A stretch of 64,000 nt of DNA, from assembly GCA_022575985.1 (NCBI GenBank), contig JAKSXM010000014.1:29512001-29576000 (forward strand), read 5' to 3'. The first letter of the stretch is position 1, and the number at the start of each line of letters is the position of its first letter. A program made the translations under genes and the position numbers. The notes beneath the pieces are model-generated. The model was given only the letters and a program-made list of their open reading frames with translations. It was not told the origin of the DNA and did no database searches. Of the stretch, positions 42,723 through 55,210 are shown in pieces. Origin of the DNA: Anagrus nilaparvatae (Eukaryota > Arthropoda > Insecta > Hymenoptera > Mymaridae).

Positions 42723-45700
42723 ACATGTTACTGGAAATTTTCATGCAGTTTTCCTAGGTCTCGTAATATTATGATCTGCCTGTTCTGAGTATGTATAAAA
42801 CTTTTTTAGCATTCACAGTATATTAAATATACAAATTAATAAGTAAAATAACTTAAATACTTTTTAGTATGTCAGGTTGCAGAAATTAAGAATAAACATT
42901 TTAAATGTAAGGTTCTTTTCCTAATTTAGTTTTCATAAACTACAACTAATAATTTTAAAAATACAGTGCAGCCTACAATTTTGTAACGTATCTCTAAAAC
43001 TTATAAATAACTTCCCAGGGAAAAAAATGCCATGTTTAATCTAGGTTGTTATAAGAACTTAAAAGCTCCTTTAGCAAACAATAGATTATGTAACAAGTAA
43101 TCAATATAAGCATCATCAAGCCTGCTAAATAAAAGTAGAGTCATATATATATTTATCATTAAATAGCAACTAGCACAAAATGCACATTTTTTTTTCCTTG
43201 TATGCATTTCATAAAAAAAAAACAAGCAAAGCAAAATAAATTTTAAGGTTTTTTATTAAAATAGAAAAATAAATACGAAAAAAAATAAAGTAAAAAACCA
43301 ATATACCCAGTACAGTTTTATATATATTTTCTATAAATAAAAAAAGAAAACGAAAAAACTAAAATAATATCATCTATCCAAATGGAAAAAAAAAATAATA
43401 ATAATAAAAATACATAAAGAAAACTGCTGCTGATAGAAAGAATGAAGTTTGGCATTTTGTAAAAAAAAAAAAATATATATTGAATGCACAAAAATGCCTA
43501 TAATATTGATAAAAAAAAAAAAAAAAAAGAAAAAGAGTTGAAAGGACTTGGCGATAAGCTTATTGTGAATACGATAAAAAAAATGTATATAAATATAGTT
43601 GAACAATGTTGAATGAAAAATTTGTGAATTGGAAAAATTCTGGGTTACGAATGGTAATAAATCAAGTATTTTTGTATGTGACATTAAAAAAAAGGATAAA
43701 GCGAGATAGAAAATAAATGATAAATAAAAAATTGTTTACATTCTTTCAATACTAATTATTATTATATATATAACTAAATTCTGTATATATATAAAAACAA
43801 ATAATAATATTGAGAACGTCGTGTTTACGTCAGATTGGTATAAAGCATGCATTTATAGAAAATCTAAAACTAAATATTACATGAAAAGGTAATATAAAAG
43901 CTCGATATATAGATAAAGAAAGATTAAGAGAGATAGAATGAGGAAAGGGTGGGCGGTCGAGTGAATGTCTGTCTGTTGGCTGCCAGCGAGCCAGTCAATC
44001 ATTACATGTCGCGCAAGCGCTTATAATACTTGAGAATCATCCCTCCTATATATAATCTACCTTTAATATTACCTTAAGAGCTTTTACCATCTTTCTTTAT
44101 TATTATTAGTTTATTCAGCTTTTTTTCTTTATTCAAAATCAAACAAAAATAACTCAATACTTTCGATTTCTGAATGACTATGCATGTATCAATGAGTACC
44201 TACACGTTATCAATTAATTACGATTTTAATGTCATCATAAATATCAAATACAGTACTAAAAAAAAATTATCTATCCAAGACTTAAAAAATTTTGAATAGC
44301 ACAAATTCGCCTTTTTTTAAAAACATTTAACTGTCAATCAAATAACGTATAATAATAACAATAATAATAAAATTTGTATTGTGCTTGCAAGCATCACGTC
44401 ATAGGAAGTTAAGGTAACAAACCATATATATATATATAAACCGGAGACTAACGCCGCCGCCCATCCTGCATATTTAAGCAACCTGTCTTACCGTGCAATA
44501 GTTATACTCCGCCTGCTTTTAACCCTCCAGTTTTGTTTTGTTTATATATATATATCCTAATGTATGTATCTTTAATTTTTACGTAAATTTTAAAAATTCA
44601 TTTGTATATATGCGTGACTTTAATTCTTTTTATGGTAATTTTTTAAAAATATTTTTTATGTAACTTTTTTTACCCTTATGTGAATTCAATTAATTGACTT
44701 AATTCATGTTCATGTTTTGGATATGTAAATTTATTTTTTCTGAAGTTATTAGTTAATTATTTTATATATAATTTCATAAGTATTTAACAGTTTTTATAAA
44801 AAACTATAAATTTTGACTTATGATTATGCTGAGGGTCAAAATTAAGGTTTTACTAAAAAAGAGAATTTCGAAAGTTGCAAGCTAAATGGTGATATATAAT
44901 ATTATTATATTCGCTTAGTTTTAGGTTTGATTTGTGGTACCATTTAATCTTAATAGCTAATATTTTTAGTATCTTACTTTTTAGTTCTGTAGTCAAGCAT
45001 AAATATTATTAGAAATATATTTTTATTTGAAAATTTTAGGGTACCAAATAAATCAATTTATCAAAAAAATAAAATCCAAAAAGATTGACGAATTAAGGCC
45101 TTTTTTATAATTTGTCATCAATTACAAATTATGTGGGTTCTTATTAGACCAAATATTGACTTTTTGTAACCCTGAACTAATCATTTTAATTTTTGAGATT
45201 TTAAAAATGTTGTGCTTTCTGTTAACTCTGCCAGCCTAATGAATCTTTTCAAAAAAAGCTCATTCTAAAATCAAAATTTAACATTAAAATTCAATTTAAC
45301 AGTTGTTAATTTTTGTTTATTTCATTTATTTATAAATCAACACAGCAAATAAAACATAAAATTTGTTTCATATATTTTTATAGCAGTTAATAAAATTAAT
45401 AGATTATTAAATATTTATACACAATGTGAAAGTGAAAGTTTTATAGCTATATTAAAATCTCTTGAATGAATGACTATTTAAAAGATTAAGATCATTAAAA
45501 AAAAAGGGTCTATAAAATTATTAAAACTACTGTTTTATAGCGACCTCTATATTATAACCATAAAAAAATAGTTATCAGTAAAATTACACAAACCCCCGTA
45601 AGCGCTTGCGTATAAAACTACGAGCTTTAAGCCCTTTTTCTCTATATTTTTTTTTTTGTTATTTTTCTAAAAAAAAAAAAAAAAAAAGTTATGTGTGTTG

Positions 45701-47716
45701 GAATATATATATTCACAGAAATTTGTGCAAACATTCAAAAAAGGGAGAGATAGGAAAATAGTGGGAGTAAAATTCTCATGTAGGGGGTTGATGCCGGGTG
45801 CTTTTTAACAGGGTGTTGCTATAGTTACGGCGCTCGCGCCTTGACATTGACAAATGGCTGGACAGAGGGGTGAACCAACCATCTAACCATCCAGTCAGCC
45901 AGCTAGTAGTTACTATATATAGAAGAACGAGTTACATATGCAGGGACACCCATTTATACTCTCTATCTCGCTCTAAAAAAATTTTTTTTTAACCTGAAAA
46001 AGAGGTGTCTGATGAGGATAGATGCAAAGTAAAAGGGGATAAGTTAAATACGAAAATGTAGAAGGTGAGGAAACGATGAGGGAATTAATACTTTTTTTTA
46101 TTTTATTTCAGATTAATAAGAGATGGACAATTATTTTCTACATGCATATTTAATGTAACAGACTCGAATCGTTATGCTCCGGTGAACTGCTAACAAATAA
46201 CAAATACACATACTTACATCCTGTAATTTTCAGAATCATCATTATTATTATTATTATTGTTAAAGAAATCTTAAGAATGGTAATGAAATCTCATGAGAAT
46301 ATTATATATGACACCCCTTGGTTTTGTTTATTTATTTAGTCAAAATACTTTTGTTAATATAGATTTGGTACTCCCTTTACTATCTCATTACTAAAATGGC
46401 CATTTATGAGATTATTTGCTCGATTTCAAAAAAAAAGAAAAATACTTGACGTCAATTTAACATAATAATACGTAAATTTATCCTTTCTTTTCTTTTTTTT
46501 TTTGTTGAAAATAATAAAGATTAATATGTATATATATATATATATGTAATATAAAAATAACAAGTTAAAAAAAATAAATTTAACGAGAGATAATTGGCAT
46601 ATTTTTTGAATCTTTTCTTGTGTGGTTAATATATATATATATATAAAAAGAGAATATGATAAGGTCCATTTCCATGGAATAACCATCAAAGATAATTGGC
46701 AGGATAGAAAGAGCTTTATAAGAAAGTCCTTATTTTTTTTTTGTTGCTTTCGTCCCTATTTTTGGTATCATATTTCATAAACGATTGCGTGTGAGAGAGA
46801 TAAATATATTTGACTGTTATTATATTTATTTATGAATGATGGCGCCAGAAATATATTTTTTTTTTTATTTTGACTTTTTTATACGTGGAGAATGATTGAA
46901 AAATTAAAATAATTTATGTTTTATAATAAAGAAATTTTTTAAGTTTTATTTTTTGGTTCTTTTTAATGAATTATTTATGTTTATACTTTTACTTACCTGC
47001 ATTTTTTGTCTTGGTGATTTTTGAGCTGGTTCGTTGAATTATGATGTAAGTTGGAAAGGATAAATTTTTTAATTTAAAATGTTTTTTTTTGGGTATTTTT
47101 ATTGCATTGTACTGGACTTTAATTTCAGGAGATTTTAATTTAGGGTCAATTTACAAAAGGATTTTTCAAAAATAGCATCAAAAATAGGACAATTTTAAAT
47201 AGTTTTTGGATTTTAAAAGAGATTTATTAGGAAATCATCTAAATTACTAGTTTTTAGCACCCCAAAAATTACATTTTATCTTAGAAATACGTTTTGACTG
47301 TCCAAATCTTCCAATATAAATTTCCAAAAATGGTTATTTTGTTAAAAATAGCATCCAAGCTAATATATAAATTTCCAAAAAAAAAAAAAGAAAGAAATCA
47401 ATAAACAAAATTTCATTAAATAAACTACACAGGATGTGAATTTAATAATAGAAAATTTTAATCCCCTTTTTAGTTCATTTTATATTAAAATTCGATCAAT
47501 ATATGCGTGTTTCCGTTTGTGGTTTTAATGATTTTTCTCTATAATAAATTAAATTAATTAAAAAAAAATATCAAGGTACTAAATAAAAAAAGACAAGAAA
47601 TTTTTTTTTTTTTTTTTTTTTTTTTATTAATTTTTTTTTTTTTTTTTATTTTGACTTATACAACGGCCTTGAGTGAAAATCTGTACTCGCAATTTTTTTT
47701 TCCTTTTTTTTATTTA

Positions 47717-47758
<42 letters not shown>

Positions 47759-49547
47759 AATGTACACAATATATTATGATATCATCATATACACCGTGTG
47801 TTTTTTTTTTCTTTTTTTTAAATTTTTTAAGAAAAAAAAAAAATATATATATATATATATATTTGAATAATATACATTCATACTTTTACAATATTGTATT
47901 ATATATATCATACATAATATGTATAAGAACACACACATACATAAATTACAGAGCTTGTTTATTATATATCACCTGATGTTTTTTAATTTTAATTAAATAA
48001 AAATTATTAAATTAAGAAAAAAAAAAAAATTATTTTTTTAGCTTAAAAATTACATTTTTCGTATACATTTTTTTAAGGCGATGATTCAATTGTATGAACT
48101 CATTCTTTTCTTTTTTTTTTTTTTATTTAAGTAACAAATAATATACATTTTTCTTTTGTCGAATCACATGTTATCGTATCTCTTGGAGTATTTTTTTAAA
48201 ATCGTATACAGTTTTTATGACATGGCTTTTTTTTAGTGAAATCTAGTGAATTTTTTTAAAAATATTTGTAAAGATATGATTTTTTAAAAACTTTTCTTTT
48301 TACGTATACTTTTAAAAACCCTGTTAAAAAAATAAAGGCAACAATAGTGAATTTTTCACAAGATTTCTGTTTTTAAAATTTTTGTTTTTTGTTAAAAAGT
48401 TCGTTACTTTTAAGCCATTAACGATTCAAAACAAGTTACTTTTATGAAAGAGCCAATTTTTATTTAATAATTTAACGCCTTTTAAAATAAAATTTTTTTG
48501 AAAATTGTACATTGCAATATTCATGATACAAACAATTTCATAACAGAATTAAAAAATTTTTAGTCTATCAACAACACAACTTGAACAAAATAGATTTTGT
48601 TTGTCTCATGAACTTTTTTTTTGTATTTAAATGATAATAAAAATTTGATTAAAATTCGTTTACTTTACCTTGATTGTCTAGAAAATTCTGATTTAATTGA
48701 AATAATAAGATCTAAAATAATTTAGAATTTTAATCAAATATTTTGATTAATTTTTTATGGAATGTACAATTTTAAAAAATTACAAATATTTCGTTATTTT
48801 CAGCCCACGAACAACTTGAAATTCAAAAATTTCAAATTGATCGAGAGTTGTTTTTATTTATTTTTCCTATTTTTGTATAAAAAGTAGCAAAAATCCTTTC
48901 TAAGATATAAATTTTTTTTTTAATTTTGATTTTCATTTATTTAGTCAACCTGAGACTTTTGGTATACAAGCATTTTTCATTTGTTATCAATGACACTAAA
49001 AAAGAGATACGAACCAAAAAAAAAAAAATTAAAATTCATGCAATAAAAATGTTTTTTTCATTTTCTTCATCACCATAATAATAAGCAGCCTCATATTTTT
49101 TTTATTATTTTTTAAAAAAACAATTAACTTTATTTTTTTAAATTTTTATTCAAACATTTTTCTTATATAATCTCATAGAAAAAATCTTACGTATATGAAG
49201 GACATTTAGTTTTTTTTTTAATCTCTACATAAGAAAATTTTTATTTTTAATTATCATCATCAGTTTTTTTTGATAAAATACATTCATACTAGATTTTATT
49301 GGGCCTAAAAAGTCATGGTAATTTTTTGTTTAATTTTGTTCAAAAATAAAAAAATTAAAGAAAAAAATTTTTTTTGTTAATCTAATAATTTTTATAAAAA
49401 TTAGAATAAATAAATAAAAAAAAAGAAAGAAATTATTTTTAAAAATTTATTTTTGATTAATTTACATAATTATAATTACAAAAAAAGAACACTACTGATA
49501 AATTTCTTAAAATTACACACAACAAATTAAAAATTTTACACTATATT
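42723..49547. other. AT-rich DNA, no gene; scattered GC-richer islands
   Basis: No coding sequence is supported; the open frames are low-complexity Phe/Ile/Tyr/Lys products of poly-T and (TA)n tracts (for example around 46430-46690 and 47680-47980). Three less AT-rich islands stand out: about 43920-44020, 44445-44535 and 45760-45915. A long T-rich run spans 47598-47650 and (TA)n lies at 47724-47752. Confidence 0.5.
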
Positions 49548-49840
49548 TTAGGTTGGATCAAAATTTAAAAATTTATTCGTGATTGAGATTTTTGGGTGCA
49601 AATGGTCCTTTAGCAAGCAAAATAAGATCGAGAACGATTTATCTGGTCAGATCTATTTTAAATGGTATCACAATTATTTCAGCCTAAAATTTGAAACTAT
49701 TCTTTAATTTTGCAAAATTGAATGTCACTAGCAGAAATTTTAAGCTAAAAACACAAGATCTTATTCTTTTTGGTCAATTTCACTTCTGGCACTAAATTCT
49801 TTCAAAAACCAACAAATTTTTAAAATAACATCCAACCTAA
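49548..49840. mobile_element. MITE-like element, 293 bp
   Basis: TTAGGTTGGAT (49548-49558) and ATCCAACCTAA (49830-49840) are perfect inverted ends. TATAT-type sequence abuts both sides. The end ATCCAAGCTAATATA near 47355 may be a related fragment. Non-coding interior. Confidence 0.6.
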
Positions 49841-52800
49841 TATATATTTTCTCTAAATTTATTCTAAAAAAAAAAAAAAGTAATCATCAAAACCAAAATC
49901 TCATTTAAAAAAACATTTTTTTATTCATTTTACCTCAATCACCAATGAAATATAACAAACATATACATTAACAATTAAAAAAGAAAAAAAAAATGTTCGT
50001 ACTTTTTTTCTGGCCCTTAAAAAAAAAAAATTTTCTCTCAAACATTCAAAATCTGTGTTTTAAAAACACCCAAAATTCATTAAAAAAAAAAAAGAAAAAA
50101 ATTTATGCATGTATATGTTAATCAATAATAATAATAATAAAAAATTTTTTTTTACACATACATACATAAATTATATACATACGTAATTTTTTATTTTATA
50201 ATAATAATAATAATAATAATATAACATTTATTCACATTCGTACAAATATTTTTTTTTTAATAATAATTGCACATCCATACACGTCTTTTTTTATTTAATT
50301 TTTATTTCAATTTAACTATTTATACACAAGAAGTAAAATTGTAATTCATTAAAATCTAAAAAAAAAAAAATTTTATTTATTATTTCCTATAGGTTTTTTT
50401 TTAATTTAAGAAATATCAGCCGTTTTTAATATACACGTTGCTTTTATTATTAAATATTAATTTTTTTATATTAAAAACTTAATTCAAGTTTTTTGAGAAA
50501 AAATTCATTTTTTTCAATAAAAAAACTTGAGATAAAAGTCTTTTTTTTTTATTTATATTACAAATATAAAAAGCATTGACGTGCCTATACGTTTTTTTTT
50601 ATATATAATATGTTTATAGTATAAATTTATTTATAATTAAGAACTGTACAAGGTTTCAATGTTCCTATTGCGTGTCGAAAAAATTACATTTTTATATCCT
50701 CATTGATTCATTTTTTTTCGAGTATCGTATTTTTATTTACTAATAAAGCCTAAGAAGAACAAAAAAAAAAAGAGAAAATTCTCTTTTTCATACACGTTTA
50801 TTTAAAAAAGCACCGCTAGGCTTCAGATAATTAAGCACCTTTTTTATAATACAAAAAAAAATTTCTCAAATATTGTTCGGTATGCTCAAAAAATTAATTT
50901 TACGATACTCGATTATTATTAAAATCAATATTTTTACTGGATTCATTTTTTCGATTGTAATGTACATGCCCGCTAAAAATAAAAAAAAAAAATTTTTTTT
51001 TTACCTATTATAATCACTATATTTTTTTTTATTACATATAATATAGTCTCTTCAATTGCGATTGTGTTTTTTTTTTTTTGTTTTTTTTGTTTTTATTAAA
51101 ATTTAACATTTAATATTTTTTATTAATTATAATTAATTTTTTTTCAAAATTACTACAAATATTACACCGCAAATATTTTTTTGTACAAAGAACAATCACA
51201 TGAATTTTTTTTTTATTTAATTAATATTATTATTATTATTATAATTAAAAAGATATTTTTTTTTAAAGATTTATATTTTATATAAATTACCATGCGATAC
51301 AAATTTAAAAAAAAAACCCATCGTTTTTTTTTTTTTTATTGAATTTGACTCCTAATATTTTTTATATATATTTTTTTTTTTACCTACTTAATTAATTAAT
51401 TATACGTGTGTGTATGTTGTGTGGTTTGTGTGGGATGATGAGGAGGAGGAGGAGTCCATTTATATAATTATTACAATTACGTATATATGTTTTAACATTT
51501 TAATAATAATAATAATAATAAGACTCGTATATTTTAATAACTTAACTTTTTTTTTTTTTTTCTTAAAACACTTTTTTTTTATACATTTATTTTATAAATT
51601 GTTCGTTTTTTTTTTAATCGACGTTTTTTGTTTATAATAATTCAGATTTTTATTTTTTTAGGTGATTTTTTTAATATTTATTTTTCTAGCAGTCGAGTGA
51701 GCTTTTTATTATTCTTTATTTTTGTGTATCAAAAAAAGAATAAAAAACCATTCGATTTGGTCATTATTGAGCTCAAAATTTCTGAATAATAAAATCAGTT
51801 TTTGATGTTTCTTTTCTTAATCTTAATTATATATATATATATAATATATACAACCGCGTTTATTTTTTTATTGTTACCCTGCTGTGGTATCTCTCTTTCT
51901 CTGTCTTGCAAGTATAATTTTTTTAATATCTAGTTTTTCGATATTAAAAATTACAATAACAACAATAAAAAAAAAAAAATTATCATTCTACGATTTTTTT
52001 CTAACGCGGCAAGAATTCCATCGGCATCGTCATTTTTGAAAGTTAGTCTTCCGTCGGTTGAATTTTCTATTTCTATATATGTTATATATAAATTAATTTA
52101 TATTAGCCTGTTTTAATGCATTTTCATATGCGAAATTAACCATTTAATGGTCGTTTTATTTCGCTTTTTTTTTAATGCTATTATCTTCGTTTAGACGTCA
52201 ATTTTATTTTCTATATCGTCATTTCCTGGTATCTGAATTTACATTTAACTGAAACATAAAATTTTAATTTTTTTTTCTCTTAATTTTTTTATTTTCATAA
52301 ATTTATGTAATTTTTAATGAAGATTTATTAATTCTGTGATCAATATAAATAAGATTTAAAGTTTTTTTAAAATATCTATAGTGAAACGTGTATTACATCA
52401 AATCATACCAAATTTTATTATTATACTAAATGAGAAATTTTAACCATCGAAAAATTTGTTTGGTTATAACTCGGGCAGAAAGTTCATATTTTGGATGTGC
52501 CATATCCCCCGTAAATAGGGGCCTTACTTACATGTAAACCTGCGGATAAGTTTGGGGAGGACAAACTGGTAGCGAATAATCATTTAAAAAAGTTTACCTT
52601 TTATATATAATACTTTTAATTCATTTTACTTGCGAGAACAAATTTAAATTTAAATTAGTATAAAGAACTTTGGTCATTTTTATGGAAACTTTGTATTTGA
52701 TTTATTCTCGCAAGTGAATTGAATTCTAAAGGCTATATAAGTATCAAAGTCCACTGTATCCTCAAATTATTGTTTCAAATTTTAATAATACTTATGAAGT

Positions 52801-53094
52801 TTATTTAGAATTTTAATTAAATTAAATCTTTAGAATCTTATCTTCTACATTTAATTTAATTAATCAAAGTTGAAGTGTTTCTGATAAATAATTATCTTAT
52901 ATGAATCACAGAAATTAATAGGTTTATGATACTAAAAGTCGATTTTAATACAAATGTAATGAAATCACAATTTCTTTCTAGATTAAACGATGCCAAACTT
53001 TGGAAAAAAATTATTGTAATCTATAAGGCTACAAAAATTGACAAAACTAAATTTGGGCAAAAAAAAAGAAATACTAATAAAAAATGATATACCT
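49841..53094. other. Low-complexity AT-rich DNA downstream of homothorax
   Basis: Dominated by poly-A, poly-T and (TAA)n/(ATT)n tracts (for example about 50197-50222 and 51500-51521). No coding frame is supported. On the minus strand this lies directly after the homothorax stop codon and could be its 3' untranslated region; no unique polyadenylation site can be picked because AATAAA-type words are common in this composition. Confidence 0.5.
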
Positions 53095-53240
53095 TTATAA
53101 ATGATGGCCATAATATTCAGGTGGATACTGATAATGATTTTGAAAACCAGGATCACCCGGCGGCCGATGCATCATCGAAGCTGCATGTCCATCCATCATA
53201 TAACCCATTGTTGCATCTGGACTATAAGCACCACTTGGAC
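53095..53240 (-). CDS. hth: homothorax, terminal coding exon
   Basis: After a good acceptor (TTGTCTGCAG) the minus strand encodes 48 codons to TAA at 53097-53095. The peptide is rich in Met, Pro, Tyr and His and includes GAYSPDATMGYMMDG, MMHRPPGDPGF and the C-terminus YQYPPEYYGHHL. It joins in frame (G|GT, Gly) to the exon at 61376-61434, which is diagnostic for the MEIS/Homothorax homeodomain. Homothorax is a nuclear TALE homeodomain factor that partners Extradenticle and Hox proteins and specifies proximal limb and other fates. Codon use here is clearly less AT-biased than the surroundings, which supports coding. A splice-donor-like AAG|GTATAT immediately follows the stop. Confidence 0.88.
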
Positions 53241-54097
53241 CTGCAGACAATGGTGGAAACACTAAACGTTATTAAGGTCAGTACACTGTTCTATATTTTC
53301 TAAAGTTTTAATGTTAATGCTTGTCTCATTTTAAAAAACAAGCTGTGTTATTATTAATATCTGATATTAAAAAAAATAAATCTGAAATTTCAATTAACTT
53401 AAAATTGTATTTTCACATATATATACTGTCATCACTATACTGGTAATGGATCTCATATATACATTGACATAGAAGAGAAAAATAGATGCTCCCCTAAATT
53501 TAATGCCCAGTATCTTAATGTACATGCTACCGATAAATCAACGACACTGATTGCGATATATATCCCTCTTAATCTAAAGTTATATATACTACATAGACAA
53601 GTTAAACTTAATGACAAAATCAGCCTAAAGACAAAACTTCAATTCCCAAATGAGCCATTCTTGTTTTCCTATATAAATAATCCTTTCTTTATTTATAATA
53701 TTTAATTAATTTTTTTTTTTTCATTATAAAAAAATTCAATTTTATACCTACAGCTACTTTAAAAAGAATTTTTTTTTTTTTAATAATATAAAAGAAGTTA
53801 CTTTATGAGCCTTTCAAAGTTATTATGGCTACTCTCGTATAATATTTTTACTAACGAGGTAGTATATAGTGTTATTAAAACCACGCAATAACACAGCTGG
53901 ATATCGACAATGATAGCTTATATTATACACAATGTATATATAAAAATTATTATTATTAAAAAAAAAAATTATTTTTTTTATTTTTTTTAATGAATATCAT
54001 ATTTTTTATGTGTGTGTACTTGAAATAATTAAAATTTACAAATAAAAAGCTTAATCTTATTTACAGAATAAAATAACATTCCACAAAATACACTTAA

Positions 54098-54340
54098 GCC
54101 TATTCACATAACAAATACAAAAAAAAGGTTAAATTATTTGGTTTAGTAAAAACCCTTATAGTTTTTCTTTTAGTTTTAATAGTAAACATTGCTTCAAGTG
54201 AAATTTTTAGTCGAGGAAAAAAAAAGAGTAAATGTAATAAAGCTCTTGATGTATTTAGAACTAAAGTAAATCCTATTCAACTTATAGGACAAGCCCTCTT
54301 AAACACACACACACATATTTGTTATTTTAGGGAGATGTAA
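54098..54340 (+). pseudogene. Signal-peptide-like frame without a start codon
   Basis: A plus-strand frame from after TAA (54095) to TAA (54338-54340) reads KLFGLVKTLIVFLLVLIVN, then ASSEIFSRGKKKSKCNK and NPIQLIGQALLNT. It has the layout of a secreted precursor (hydrophobic core, A-S-S cleavage region, dibasic stretch), but no ATG precedes it. IQLIGQ faintly recalls the IIGQ/LGER region of the MBF2-like proteins. It lies antisense inside the homothorax intron. It may be a decayed exon 1 of a secreted-protein gene; low confidence. Confidence 0.3.
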
Positions 54341-55059
54341 TTTATTTATCCAGAGAAAAAAAAGAAACAGAGCTAAAGTCTCGTTAATTGCTACAGTGGT
54401 GTTAATCTGTGAAAAAGCTTTAATATTTGTTTTGAAAAAATATTTTTTAATTTGTATTTAATTAAATTCAAAAACTATAAGATAATATTTGTATGTGTGT
54501 GTGAGTTAGAAAGTAGATGGTAACATCATCAGAAATATCCTTTTGTAAGGTTTTCTTGGCATTTACACGAAAACGACATTAGTTGAGCAGTAAGTTATAG
54601 TTGTGGCTTTGGCTTTATGTCTACTTATATATATAGGATCTTGAGAGAGTTTTGAGGTTATACACTTTACTTTATGCTACCGTATATATTTGTATATGTG
54701 AAAAGTTATACATACAGTTGTCGACAACTATATGTGTATATATAAGTTTTGCGAAAATTCAAAATGTTTGGTTTAACCGACCGTGTATAAACTGTCAACA
54801 TCAATTAAAATTGAAGAAAAAATTTTTTAATTTTTGTTTTTTTAATAAAGGAAATTACGAAAATCCTGTAATATTCTTAAGGAAATATAAATTGGGATGT
54901 AATGAAGGAAACTATGTAGTTAATATAGTAAATCTTGATATCTTAAAGAGGAAAATTTATATAGAGAATTGCTTGAATTCTCAGAGAGTTTCTTGTTGTT
55001 TGTTTGTTTGTTTGTTTGTTTCTGTCTTTATAATACTAATAATAATAACTACAAAACAG

Positions 55060-55210
55060 GGGCTAAAATTCGTTTAACTATGTATAAACGGAAACCGGAA
55101 ATGTGCTCCGGAACCTTCAACAATCCCTCGATGAAACTATTGGTCATCCGCGACGAACTGCATGCGGAAACGTTTCTAGGATCTATAATAATTCATGTAA
55201 ACTATGTCAA
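55060..55210. other. GC-richer island in homothorax intron
   Basis: About 150 bp containing CGGAAACCGGAAATGTGCTC and CATCCGCGACGAACTGCATG. A plus-strand frame is open across it (to 55271), but there are no motifs or splice sites. Composition contrasts sharply with the flanks. Candidate conserved regulatory element or inserted fragment. Confidence 0.35.

Noticed and set aside
47673..47976. Two overlapping Tyr/Ile/Phe-rich frames
   Set aside because: Translations of (TA)n and poly-T tracts without coding features.
53121..53303. Plus-strand 60-codon frame
   Set aside because: It is the antisense shadow of the homothorax terminal exon, which is supported by splice sites and protein identity.
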